Source: Streptomyces sp. MspMP-M5 (GTDB lineage: Bacteria > Actinomycetota > Actinomycetes > Streptomycetales > Streptomycetaceae). From it: DNA of 63,095 bases. The DNA lies in contig NZ_KB891886.1 in NCBI RefSeq assembly GCF_000373585.1, positions 1 through 63,095 of the forward strand, in the 5' to 3' direction. This document shows, piece after piece, positions 12,074 to 20,720 of this stretch; the stretch's first letter is position 1; every line of letters begins with the position of its first letter. The position numbers were made by a program, and so were the translations under genes. Under the pieces are notes generated by a model, which saw nothing but the letters and a program-made list of their open reading frames with translations, searched no databases and was not told where the DNA came from.

Positions 12074-12111
12074 ACGGGCCCGAACACGCTCAGGTGCGTG
12101 TTCGGGCCCGT
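12074..12111 (-). terminator. Terminator after tig
   Basis: A perfect 16-base-pair stem (12074-12089 with 12096-12111) closes a six-base loop 45 bases downstream of the trigger factor stop codon. It separates tig from the clpP1 promoter. Confidence 0.85.
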
Positions 12112-12155
12112 ACTCACCGCTGGAAACGCCCGGGGAGGCCCCGGACGGCCGGGGC

Positions 12156-13553
12156 TCAGCCCTCGGTCTTGGCGGCCTCCTCGGCCTTCTCCTCGGTGCC
12201 CTCGGCCTCGGCGACGACGGCCTCGGCGGCCTCCGCCTCGTCCTCGTCCTCCAGGTCGACGACCTCGCCGTTGGTGTCCTTGACCGTGGCGGCCTCGACG
12301 ACCACCGCGAGGGCCTTGCCGCGGGCGACCTCGCCCACCAGCATCGGCACCTGGCCGCCCTCGACGACCGCCTGGGCGAACTGGTCGGGGGACATACCGG
12401 AGGACTGGGCGCGCCGCATGAGGTGCTCGGTGAGCTCCTCCTGGCTGACGTTCAGCTTCTCCTTGTTGACCAGCTCGTCGAGGACGAACTGGGTCTTGAT
12501 GCCCTTCTCCGCCTGCTCCTTGGTCTCGGCGTCGAACTCTTCCTCGGTCTTGCCCTGGAGCTCCAGGTACTTGGCGAGGTCGAGGCCCATCTGGCCGAGC
12601 TGGTGGTGCTCGAGGTTGTGCTTGCGGGTGCGGATCTCGTCCTCGAGCAGCTTCTCGGGGATCGGCACCTCGATCAGACCGAGCAGCGCGTCCAGGACCT
12701 TCTCCTGGGCCTGGGTGGCCTGGTCGAACTTCTTCATCCGCTCCAGGCGCTTGCGGCTGTCCGCCTTGAGCTCGTCGAGGGTGTCGAACTCGCTGGCCAG
12801 CTGGGCGAAGTCGTCGTCCAGGGCGGGGAGTTCGCGGGCCTTGACCTCGGTGACGTCGACCTTGACCTCGGCCTCCTTGCCCTGGGCGGAGCCGCCCTTG
12901 AGCTCGGAGGTGAAGGTCGCGCTGCCGCCGGCCTCCAGGCCCTTGACGGCGTCGTCGATGCCGTCAAGGAGCTCACCGGAGCCGATGGTGTAGCTGACGC
13001 CGTTGGCGATGCCGTCGGCCAGCACCTCGCCGTCGACCTTGGCCTCCAGGTCCACGGTCACCACGTCGCCGTCCTCGGCGGCGCGCTCGACCACGGAGGT
13101 CGAGGCGAAGCGCTCACGCAGCTGCTCGACGGACTTCTCGACGTCCTCGTCCGACACCTCGACGGCGTCGACCTCGACCTCGATGCCGGAGTAGTCCGGG
13201 ATCTCGAGCTCGGGGCGGATGTCGACCTCGGCGGTGAAGGCCAGCAGCTCGTTGTCCTTGAGCTCGGTGATGTCCACCTCGGGCTGGCCGAGGACGTTCA
13301 GCTCCGCCTCGTTGACCGCGTTGGTGTAGAACTTCGGGAGCGCGTCGTTGACGGCCTCCTCCAGCACGGCGCCACGACCGAACCGCTGGTCGATGACGCG
13401 GGCCGGGACCTTGCCCTTGCGGAAGCCCTTCACCGTGACCTGCTGGTTGATCTTCTTGTACGCCGCGTCGAGGCTGTCCTTGAGCTCCTCGAAGGGCACC
13501 TCGACAGTGAGCCGAACCCGGGTCGGGTTCAGGGTCTCCACGGCGCTCTTCAC
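12156..13553 (-). CDS. tig: Trigger factor, ribosome-associated chaperone
   Basis: Trigger factor binds nascent chains at the ribosome exit tunnel and acts as a chaperone and peptidyl-prolyl isomerase. The 465-residue protein has the ribosome-binding signature GFRKGKVP at 43-50, a central FKBP-like domain, a helical chaperone domain and an acidic Glu/Ala-rich tail typical of actinobacteria. The ATG at 13553 is preceded by AAGGAGACC. It is transcribed towards the clpP1-clpP2-clpX genes but ends in its own strong terminator. Confidence 0.97.
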   Translation of the reverse strand: MKSAVETLNPTRVRLTVEVPFEELKDSLDAAYKKINQQVTVKGFRKGKVPARVIDQRFGRGAVLEEAVNDALPKFYTNAVNEAELNVLGQPEVDITELKDNELLAFTAEVDIRPELEIPDYSGIEVEVDAVEVSDEDVEKSVEQLRERFASTSVVERAAEDGDVVTVDLEAKVDGEVLADGIANGVSYTIGSGELLDGIDDAVKGLEAGGSATFTSELKGGSAQGKEAEVKVDVTEVKARELPALDDDFAQLASEFDTLDELKADSRKRLERMKKFDQATQAQEKVLDALLGLIEVPIPEKLLEDEIRTRKHNLEHHQLGQMGLDLAKYLELQGKTEEEFDAETKEQAEKGIKTQFVLDELVNKEKLNVSQEELTEHLMRRAQSSGMSPDQFAQAVVEGGQVPMLVGEVARGKALAVVVEAATVKDTNGEVVDLEDEDEAEAAEAVVAEAEGTEEKAEEAAKTEG

Positions 13554-13667
13554 GGTTCGGTCTCCTTGGGCTGACTTTGGGGGTTCTGCTTCAGATCAGC
13601 CGGCTTCCGGCACGTCCCGGTCCGGCCGATCGCGCCCGGTACAGAGACATACGGGCACGCAGCTTGC

Positions 13668-13698
13668 ATAGTAACCGCAAGGAGGAGGGCACCCACAA
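13668..13698 (-). promoter_or_regulatory. Possible tig promoter
   Basis: On the minus strand, a TTGTGG hexamer (13693-13698) and a TACTAT hexamer (13668-13673) sit upstream of tig. The spacing of 19 bases is longer than ideal. The TANNNT form suits a housekeeping sigma factor. Confidence 0.3.
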
Positions 13699-13764
13699 CG
13701 CGATCTTGAACGGACACTTATGCCCGCTTTTGTCTACTGTGCGACATGCGGGACGGGTACCTGC

Positions 13765-13841
13765 TGGTCGGGGTGGCCGGATTCGAACCGACGACCTTCC
13801 GCTCCCAAAGCGGACGCGCTACCAAGCTGCGCCACACCCCG
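13765..13841 (-). tRNA. tRNA-Pro (TGG)
   Basis: The sequence folds as a standard cloverleaf. The acceptor stem is CGGGGTG/CACCCCG, the anticodon loop TTTGGGA has anticodon TGG (13805-13807), and the T arm is GGTTCGAATCC. A is the discriminator base and the 3' CCA is encoded in the DNA (13765-13767). Length is 77 bases including CCA. Confidence 0.95.
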
Positions 13842-13976
13842 TCGGTGCGACACGTAGGGTACATGGCCGCGGACGGTGTGGCTGCCTGATATTCGGGAGC
13901 GCGGGGCAGTGTGCACGGCGGCCCCCTCACCCGCTACGATGCTCTGCGTGCCGGGGTCCCACCGACCGTGGCGCTC

Positions 13977-14047
13977 GCGGGCGTAGCTCAATGGTAGAGC
14001 CCCAGTCTTCCAAACTGGCTACGCGGGTTCGATTCCCGTCGCCCGCT
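13977..14047 (+). tRNA. tRNA-Gly (TCC)
   Basis: This is a 71-base cloverleaf with acceptor stem GCGGGCG/CGCCCGC, anticodon TCC at 14009-14011 in the loop CTTCCAA, and the T arm GGGTTCGATTCCC. The CCA end is not encoded (CCG follows the discriminator T). A strong terminator follows directly. Confidence 0.95.
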
Positions 14048-14052
14048 CCGTA

Positions 14053-14105
14053 ACGGCCCGGGGCCGGATCGCAGACTTTCCGCGATCCGGCCCCGGGCCG
14101 TTTTT
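14053..14105 (+). terminator. Intrinsic terminator of tRNA-Gly
   Basis: A perfect 20-base-pair stem (14053-14072 with 14082-14101) and a nine-base loop are followed by a run of five T. It starts six bases after the tRNA and is the clearest rho-independent terminator in the window. Confidence 0.95.
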
Positions 14106-14234
14106 GTCCTGGCTGGCGCAAGGGGCATATCGCCCTGCCGAAGACCGGTGTGGAGCGAGCCGAGCTTGAGGTACTGAAGAGAATTCGCGAGGAGGACTGG
14201 CCGCGGAGCACATCAAGCACCCTAGGGTGCTGCC

Positions 14235-14615
14235 ATGGAGATCTGGATCAACCCGGCCTGTTCCAAGTGCCGTTCCGCCGTGCAGCTCCTCGACGCGGAG
14301 GGGGCGGAGTACACCGTGCGGCGCTACCTCGAAGAGCCGCCGAGCGCTCAGGAGCTGCGCGAGGTGCTGGCGCGGCTGGCTCTGGAGCCGTGGGACATCA
14401 CCCGCACCCAGGAGGCCGAGGTGAAGGAACTCGGCCTGAAGGACTGGGGCCGCACGGTGGACGACCGCGAGCGGTGGATCGAGGCGCTGGCGGCGCACCC
14501 CCGGCTGATCCAGCGCCCGATCATCACTGCCGACGACGGCTCGGCGCTGGTGGGACGCAGCGAGGAGGCCGTAAGGGACGCGCTGGGGCGGACCGGGGGC
14601 GGACGGACCCCCTGA
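14235..14615 (+). CDS. ArsC/Spx-family protein (arsenate reductase-like)
   Basis: This 126-residue thioredoxin-fold protein belongs to the glutaredoxin-type ArsC family. The N-terminal motif NPACSKC gives Cys9 and Cys12, and the conserved RPIITADDG segment follows near residue 95. In this family the first cysteine attacks arsenate or takes part in disulfide exchange. No other ars genes are adjacent, so real arsenate reduction is uncertain and a general redox role is possible. It stands alone between the tRNA-Gly terminator and a convergent small membrane protein gene. Confidence 0.85.
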   Translation: MEIWINPACSKCRSAVQLLDAEGAEYTVRRYLEEPPSAQELREVLARLALEPWDITRTQEAEVKELGLKDWGRTVDDRERWIEALAAHPRLIQRPIITADDGSALVGRSEEAVRDALGRTGGGRTP

Positions 14616-14676
14616 AGCGGCAGGCCGGGAGCCGGCAGCCGAGAACCGGCCCGCGGACCGGCCTGGAAGCGACCGC

Positions 14677-14748
14677 GAACGTGATCCGGAACGTGAATCA
14701 GAAGGCGACCCAGAGCGTGATCTAGAGCATGGCCTAGAACGTGATGTG
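14677..14748. repeat. Six imperfect 12-base tandem repeats
   Basis: Six consecutive 12-base units follow the pattern GARCGTGATCYA (units start at 14677, 14689, 14701, 14713, 14725 and 14737), and a decayed unit seems to precede them. The array runs into the 3' end of the minus-strand small membrane protein gene, whose stop codon (14734-14736) lies inside it. Confidence 0.7.
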
Positions 14749-14928
14749 GTTGATCGTGTTCGCGATCGAGTTCAGGAATCTGTTGATCGACGGCGCCATT
14801 CCCGTGGAGGCGAGGAAGAAGCCGAAGAGTATGGCGACGAACGCCGGGCCGGCCTTGATCGCCTTCTGCTTGATCAGTACGACCAGGATGATCCCCAGCA
14901 TCAGGACAACTGACAGCGATAGAGCCAC
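14734..14928 (-). CDS. Small membrane protein, 64 residues
   Basis: This small protein has two hydrophobic helices, about residues 4-20 (LSVVLMLGIILVVLIKQ) and 28-45, separated by a basic KQKAIKAG loop, and ends in INHITF. I do not recognise a named family, but the clean hydropathy, coding character and isolated position support a real gene. Its last five codons are encoded by the 12-base tandem repeat array, so its C-terminus may differ between strains. It is convergent with the ArsC-like gene. Confidence 0.65.
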   Translation of the reverse strand: MALSLSVVLMLGIILVVLIKQKAIKAGPAFVAILFGFFLASTGMAPSINRFLNSIANTINHITF

Positions 14929-15285
14929 AACTGATCACACCCTCGGTCGGAACGCCTCACCGGCCCTGGAGCATGCCGCGCACACCCCCGGCACCCATCG
15001 TGCCATCAACTCCATGCCCATCGCAGGCGGGTGACGAATCTTCGGCCAACGCTTCGCCCGATTCACGGGGTTGGAGTGGAGTGGGGCGAGTGTGGGGTTG
15101 TGGGGTGATCCGATGCGGCCGCGCCACCCCGAACCACCTCTCGCCACTCCGCCCCTCCCCTCCCTGCCCCGGACGGTCGTCGCGGATCAGTACCGCGGGC
15201 CGGGCACCGGCATCGTCATGAATCGTTTGGTAATCTAAGTATTGATGATCTCTTGACGCACTCTTGACCAAACCGGCCGGAGCGC
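14929..15285. other. Intergenic region upstream of the antiporter
   Basis: I see no gene. The right end is AT-richer than the surroundings (GGTAATCTAAGTATTGATGA around 15229-15248) and contains two copies of CTCTTGAC about ten bases apart (15249 and 15260). It is probably the promoter and control region of the antiporter gene and, on the other strand, of the small membrane protein gene. Confidence 0.4.
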
Positions 15286-16569
15286 TTGACGACCAGGAGG
15301 AACGGGCCCATCGGACACGCAGACACCCTGATCGCCATGGGCGGTGCCTTCCTCGCCGCCGCCGTCCTCGCCCGCCTCGGCGGCCGCATCGGACTCCCCA
15401 CCATCCCGCTGTTCATCCTGGCCGGAATCCTGCTCGGCCCGCACACCCCCGGCATCGTGCTGGTCGCCGACCCGCACGACCTGGAGATGCTCTCCCTCCT
15501 CGGCCTGGTGCTGCTGCTCTTCTACCTGGGCCTGGAATTCCATGTGGACGACCTCAAGGCCGGCGGCCGGCGGATGGCGCTGGCCGGCGGCGCGTATCTG
15601 ACGCTGAACGTCGGCGCCGGCCTCGGCTTCGGCTTCGCGCTCGGCTGGGGCACCTCCGAGGCGCTGGTGCTCGCCGGGGTGCTCGGCATCTCCTCGTCCG
15701 CGATCGTGACCAAGGTCCTGGTCGACACCGGGCGACTGGGCAACCCCGAGACCAAGCCGATCCTCGGCATCATCGTCGTCGAGGACATCTTCCTGGCCCT
15801 GTACCTGGCCGCGCTGCAGCCGGTGCTCTCCGGGGCGGACTCGCTCGCCTCGGCGGCGCCGGCCGCCGGTAAGGCGTTCGGCTTCCTGCTGCTGCTCGCC
15901 GCCGCGGCCCGCTGGGGCACCCGCGTGATCGGCCGGCTGATCGCCACCAAGGACAACGAACTGCTGGTGATCTCCTTCCTGGGCGCCGCCGTCCTGGTCG
16001 CCGGGGTCTCCGAGTGGTTCGGCGTCGCGGACGCCATCGGGGCGTTCATGGTGGGACTGATGCTCGGCGGGACGCGGTCCGGGCCGCGGATCCGGAAGCT
16101 GGTGCACCCGCTGCGGGACGCGTTCGGGGCGATCTTCTTCTTCGCGTTCGGGCTCTCCATCGACCCCGGCGACCTGCCGAGCGTGGTGTGGCCGGTGCTG
16201 ATCGCGGTGGCGCTGACGCTGCTGATGAACGTCCTCGCGGGGCTGGCCGCGGCCCGGATCCACGGCTTCGGCCCGGGCCAGGCCGCGAACATCGCCACCG
16301 CGCTGCTGGCCCGCGGGGAGTTCGCGCTGATCCTGGCGACGATGGCGGCGGGCGCCGGACTCGACGAGCGGCTGGCGCCGTTCATCGCCGGCTATGTGCT
16401 GGTCCTGGCCGTCCTCGGCCCGCTGGCCGCCGGACGCGCCGGGCTGCTGGCCCGGATACTGCCGGGCGGCGGCGCGGGGCAAGTCACGGAGCCGAAAACG
16501 GAGTTGGAGTCGGAGTCGGAGTCCACGCCGGAGGCCACACCGGCGCCGGTCAGCCGTCCCGGCAGATGA
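15286..16569 (+). CDS. CPA2-family cation:proton antiporter (Kef-like)
   Basis: This polytopic protein exchanges monovalent cations for protons across the membrane. It has about twelve helices with the CPA2 signatures LLLFYLGLEF and GISSSAIVTKVL, and it lacks the C-terminal TrkA-N/RCK regulatory domain of KefB/KefC. Instead it ends in a hydrophilic Glu/Ser/Thr/Pro tail. The start is uncertain. An ideal AGGAGG lies at 15295-15300, but the only codon at the right distance is ATC at 15310. The TTG at 15286 is upstream of that site and the first ATG is at 15337. The 3' end overlaps the convergent phosphatase gene by 20 bases. Confidence 0.9.
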   Translation: MTTRRNGPIGHADTLIAMGGAFLAAAVLARLGGRIGLPTIPLFILAGILLGPHTPGIVLVADPHDLEMLSLLGLVLLLFYLGLEFHVDDLKAGGRRMALAGGAYLTLNVGAGLGFGFALGWGTSEALVLAGVLGISSSAIVTKVLVDTGRLGNPETKPILGIIVVEDIFLALYLAALQPVLSGADSLASAAPAAGKAFGFLLLLAAAARWGTRVIGRLIATKDNELLVISFLGAAVLVAGVSEWFGVADAIGAFMVGLMLGGTRSGPRIRKLVHPLRDAFGAIFFFAFGLSIDPGDLPSVVWPVLIAVALTLLMNVLAGLAAARIHGFGPGQAANIATALLARGEFALILATMAAGAGLDERLAPFIAGYVLVLAVLGPLAAGRAGLLARILPGGGAGQVTEPKTELESESESTPEATPAPVSRPGR

Positions 16570-17695
16570 GCAGCAGCGCCCGGTCGTCGTTGACGTCCTT
16601 GGCGACCGCCTCGATCAGATGCCAGGCGGCGCCGGCGAAGCCGCTGTGCACATAGCGCTCGGCCTCGCCGGTCAGCCGGTCCATGCCCTCGGCGATGTCG
16701 CGGTCGGCGGCCTCCACCAGGCCGTCGGTGAACAGCATCAGCACGTCGCCGGGGCGCAGCGTCCCCTTGACCGGGTCGAACTGGGCGCCGTCGTAGACCC
16801 CGAGCAGCGGGCCCTCCCCGGCCTTCTCCTCCCAGCGGCCGGTGCCCGCGCTGAGCTGGAGGCCGGGCAGATGGCCCGCGGAGAACAGTTCGTAGTCGCC
16901 GGACTCCAGGTCCAGGACGAGGTGGACGGAGGTGGCGAAGCCCTCGTCCCAGTCCTGGCGGAGCAGATAGCCGTTGGCGGCGGGCAGGAAGCCGTGCGGC
17001 GGCAGGGAGCCCAGCAGGCCGCCGAAGGCGCCGGAGAGCAGCAGCGCGCGGGACCCCGCGTCCATGCCCTTGCCGGAGACGTCGGTGAGCACGACCTCCA
17101 GGATGTTGCCGCCCTGGGTGCGGGAGGCCACCACGAAGTCGCCGGAGAAGGACTGGCCGCCGGCCGGCCGGAGCGCCATCTCGTGGTGCCAGCCCTTGGG
17201 GAGCTTGGGCAGCGTGCTCTGTACCCGGATTCGTTCCCGCAGGTCGAAGAGCATGGTGCCGCCGCGCCGCCAGGGCACCCCGACCCGGCTGCGGAACTGC
17301 GCCACCAGCAGCCCGGAGAGCCCGACCGCGGCGACCACCAGGACCGTGCCCGGGGTGATCCGGTCGCGCCCCTCGTCGTACGGGCCGAACAGCGCCGCCT
17401 CGACGATCAGTGCGGCGGCCGAAGCGGCGTACAGGACGAGGAGGTTGGCCGGCCGCAGCAGCAGCCCGCCGGCGATGACCGGGAGGACCAGCGCGGTCGG
17501 CGCGATCCACTCCGGGTGCCAGAGGGTGCCGAGGGCGATGGCCGGGACGGCCGCGAGCAGGGCGGCCAGCGCGAGCCAGTCGGAGCCGTCGCCGCGGAAG
17601 TAGTCGACGCCGGCCTTGCGCATGCCGATGCGGGCCCGGTGCAGCCGTTTGTGCATCCGGGCCCTCAGGCTTTCCGCTCCCGCGCCGCGTGTCAT
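16550..17695 (-). CDS. SpoIIE/PP2C-type membrane phosphatase
   Basis: This 381-residue protein has an N-terminal membrane region of about five or six helices (residues 40-150) and a C-terminal SpoIIE/RsbU-type PP2C domain. The metal-binding and core motifs are present: SGDFV, DVSGKGMD, FTDGLVEA and a terminal DDRALLL. Such enzymes usually dephosphorylate anti-sigma-factor antagonists, so a part in partner-switching control is likely, though no anti-sigma genes are adjacent. The ATG at 17695 follows AGGGAA. It is divergent from the acetyltransferase gene and convergent with the antiporter gene. Confidence 0.9.
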   Translation of the reverse strand: MTRGAGAESLRARMHKRLHRARIGMRKAGVDYFRGDGSDWLALAALLAAVPAIALGTLWHPEWIAPTALVLPVIAGGLLLRPANLLVLYAASAAALIVEAALFGPYDEGRDRITPGTVLVVAAVGLSGLLVAQFRSRVGVPWRRGGTMLFDLRERIRVQSTLPKLPKGWHHEMALRPAGGQSFSGDFVVASRTQGGNILEVVLTDVSGKGMDAGSRALLLSGAFGGLLGSLPPHGFLPAANGYLLRQDWDEGFATSVHLVLDLESGDYELFSAGHLPGLQLSAGTGRWEEKAGEGPLLGVYDGAQFDPVKGTLRPGDVLMLFTDGLVEAADRDIAEGMDRLTGEAERYVHSGFAGAAWHLIEAVAKDVNDDRALLLICRDG

Positions 17696-17822
17696 TTCCC
17701 TGGGACCTTATCCACCCGTTCGGCGGCGCGTCGATTCGCCGCACGTCACTCCGGGGAATTGCCGGGAATTCGCGTTCGAAATGCGGTCGCGCGGCCGGAG
17801 AGCCGGCTGCTAGGGATGGCTC

Positions 17823-19052
17823 ATGACGACAGAGTTGCGGCCGTTGCGCGAGAGCGAATGGGATGCCTGGTACGACAAGCTGGACTTGGCGTTCGGCGGG
17901 GTGCCGGACGGGCCGGAGAGGCGCGCGTGGTGGCATGAGATCACCGAGGTCGGGCGGGCCTTCGCGGTGTGGGACGGCGACGGGATCGTCGGTACCGGCG
18001 GATCCTTCTCGTTCGGACTAACCGTGCCGGGCGGCGCCGAACTCCCCGTGGCCGGCGTCACGTTGGTCAGCGTGCAGCCGACCCACCGGCGGCGCGGGGT
18101 GCTGCGCTCGATGATGCGGCACCAGCTGGCGGACGTGCACGAGCGTGGGGAGTCGCTGGCGGTGCTGACCGCCACGGAGCCGGCGATCTACGGGCGGTTC
18201 GGGTACGGCCCGGCCACCCAGGAGCTGCGGATGACCGTGGACACCGTACGGCTGGCCGCCCCTCAGCTGCCGGGTGTGGACGGCGTCCGGCTGCGGCTGG
18301 TGGACCCGGCGGCGTCGGTGGCGGAGTGCGAGCGGGTCTACGGGCAACTGGTGCCGGCCCGGCCCGGGATGCTGGCGCGCCGCCCGCACTGGGAGCGGCA
18401 GGGCGTGCTCGACCCGGAGGACGAGCGGCACGGGGCCGGCCGGCTCCAGTGCGTGCTGGCCGAGGTGGACGGCGAGGTGCGGGGCTACGCCCGGTACGCC
18501 GTCAAGCCCGACTGGAACGGTGCCGGGCCGCGCGGGGCGGTGCTGGTGCGCCAGCTCGACGCGCTGGACCCGGTGGCCTACGCGGCGCTGTGGCGCTATC
18601 TGTTCGGGATCGATCTGACGGAGTCACTGGTGCTGCGCGGCCGGCCGGTGGACGACCCGCTGCTGCACCTGGTGGCCGACCACCGGCGCTGTGACATCGA
18701 CGTGCGGGAGTCGCTGTTCGTCCGGCCGGTGGACGTCGGGGCGGCGCTGGCGGCCCGGACGTACCAGGCGCCGGTGGACGTGGTGCTGGAGGTCGCCGAC
18801 GACTTCTGCCCATGGAACGCCGGGCGCTGGCGGCTCTCCGGCGACGCGACGGGCGCGGTCTGCGAGCGGACCACCGATCCGGACGAACTCGCGCTGTCCG
18901 TACGGGAGTTGGGATCGGCCTATCTGGGCGGGTTCACGCTGTCGGCGCTGGCCGGGGCCGGGCGGGTGCGGGAGCTGCGGCCGGGGGCGCTGGCGGCGGC
19001 GTCGGTGGCGTTCGGGTCGGACGTGGCGCCGTGGCTGCCGCACGGCTTCTGA
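17823..19052 (+). CDS. Eis-like GNAT N-acetyltransferase
   Basis: This 409-residue protein has the Eis family layout. An N-terminal GNAT domain carries the acetyl-CoA motif VQPTHRRRGVLR near residues 82-94, a second degenerate GNAT domain follows, and a C-terminal SCP-like domain ends in a Phe carboxylate (LPHGF). Mycobacterial Eis acetylates aminoglycosides and protein lysines at several positions. Substrate and resistance roles here are not known. It is divergent from the phosphatase gene, and its stop is 25 bases from the convergent DNA glycosylase gene. Confidence 0.9.
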   Translation: MTTELRPLRESEWDAWYDKLDLAFGGVPDGPERRAWWHEITEVGRAFAVWDGDGIVGTGGSFSFGLTVPGGAELPVAGVTLVSVQPTHRRRGVLRSMMRHQLADVHERGESLAVLTATEPAIYGRFGYGPATQELRMTVDTVRLAAPQLPGVDGVRLRLVDPAASVAECERVYGQLVPARPGMLARRPHWERQGVLDPEDERHGAGRLQCVLAEVDGEVRGYARYAVKPDWNGAGPRGAVLVRQLDALDPVAYAALWRYLFGIDLTESLVLRGRPVDDPLLHLVADHRRCDIDVRESLFVRPVDVGAALAARTYQAPVDVVLEVADDFCPWNAGRWRLSGDATGAVCERTTDPDELALSVRELGSAYLGGFTLSALAGAGRVRELRPGALAAASVAFGSDVAPWLPHGF

Positions 19053-19077
19053 GCGTCGCCGGCGCCGGCCGTGGCCC

Positions 19078-19899
19078 TCAGAGGCGGGCGGCGGGCGGCT
19101 GGCAGCGGGGGCACCAGAAGAGGTTGCGGGCGGCGAGGTCGGCGGTGCGGATCTCGCTGCCGCAGAGGTGGCAGGGGGCGCCGGTGCGCCGGTAGACGTA
19201 GACCTCGCCGCCGTGGTCGTCGACCCGGGGCGGGCGGCCCATGGCCTCCGGGGTGTGTTCGGGGCGGACGGTGTCGATCCGGTTGTTCCGCACGCCCTCC
19301 CGCATCAGGGCGACGAGGTCGGCCCAGACCGCGTCCCACTGGTCCCGGCCGAGGGCGCGGCCGGGGAGGTAGGGGTCGATGCCGTGCCGGAAGAGGACCT
19401 CGGCGCGGTAGACGTTGCCGACGCCGGCGATCACCTTCTGGTCGAGCAGCAGCGCCGCGATGGTGGTGCGGCTGCGGGCGATCCGCCGCCAGGCCCGTTC
19501 GCCGTCGTCCTGCGGCCGCAGCGGGTCGGGGCCCAGCCGGTCGTGTATCGCCTGCTTCTCGGCGTCGGTGAGCAGCGCGCAGGCGGTGGGGCCGCGCAGG
19601 TCGGCGTGGTGGCCGGCGCCGACCAGCCGCAGCCGGACGGTGTCGGCGGGCGGCGGGGGCGGGGCGGTGCCGAAGCCGAGTTTGCCGAAGAGGCCGAGGT
19701 GGACGTGGACCCAGCGGTCGGGGCCGAAGCCGAGGAAGAGGTGTTTGCCGTGGGCCTCGGCGGTGTCCATGACCTGGCCGTCGATGAGGGCGGCGCCGGC
19801 GGCGAACCTGCCTTGTGGGCTGGTCGCCCGGATCGCGACGCCCTCGAAGCGCTCCCGGTGGTCCAGCGCGAGGCGGTGGATGGTGTGCCCCTCGGGCAT
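19078..19899 (-). CDS. Fpg/Nei-family DNA glycosylase-lyase
   Basis: This 273-residue base-excision repair enzyme removes oxidised bases and nicks the abasic strand. It starts with the catalytic MPEGHT (Pro2 nucleophile after Met removal, Glu3). It contains the helix-two-turn-helix region with VIAGVGNVYRAE, and it ends in a zinc finger with CHLC and CPRC pairs. The PEGH start and Nei-like sequence favour an endonuclease VIII-type enzyme over MutM. The ATG at 19899 is fixed by the need for Pro2. It lies downstream of rpiB on the same strand, separated by a hairpin repeat. Confidence 0.92.
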   Translation of the reverse strand: MPEGHTIHRLALDHRERFEGVAIRATSPQGRFAAGAALIDGQVMDTAEAHGKHLFLGFGPDRWVHVHLGLFGKLGFGTAPPPPPADTVRLRLVGAGHHADLRGPTACALLTDAEKQAIHDRLGPDPLRPQDDGERAWRRIARSRTTIAALLLDQKVIAGVGNVYRAEVLFRHGIDPYLPGRALGRDQWDAVWADLVALMREGVRNNRIDTVRPEHTPEAMGRPPRVDDHGGEVYVYRRTGAPCHLCGSEIRTADLAARNLFWCPRCQPPAARL

Positions 19900-19961
19900 C
19901 GGGTCGTGTCCTCCGGCGGTTCGTTCTGCTGGTGCGGCCCGGGGGCCGGTTCGTGCCCACC

Positions 19962-20012
19962 CTCCCCCAAGCTCTTGACGAGCAGGGGGGACCCCATCGC
20001 CCTGGGGGAGGA
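19962..20012. repeat. Streptomyces-type intergenic hairpin element
   Basis: Nine-base arms CCTCCCCCA (19962-19970) and TGGGGGAGG (20004-20012) enclose two smaller stems, GCTC-TTGAC-GAGC and GGGG-GA-CCCC, giving a three-way fold. Elements of this CCTCCCCCAAGCTC type recur in many Streptomyces genomes (from memory). It sits between rpiB and the glycosylase gene. Confidence 0.6.
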
Positions 20013-20043
20013 AGGCGGCCCACAAACCGGCGGGCGGCGGCGG

Positions 20044-20532
<489 letters not shown>

Positions 20533-20720
20533 GGCATGAGTGTGGCATGCCGTTCTCGGGGTAGACGCCACCGGGGCGTGGCCCGTCCGCTCGCCGCGGC
20601 CCCGGCACTTCAGGCAACTCGCCAGTAACGACAACGATCCGGATTCGGCTCTTCCAAACGGTCGTTAACAACGTTCTAATGCCTGGGTTCGACACCGAGA
20701 ACCACCGAAGGACGGTGCAC

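Noticed and set aside
13765..14047. tRNA genes as a phage or island attachment site
   Set aside because: No integrase, no direct repeat of the tRNA 3' ends and no mobile-element genes were found on either side.
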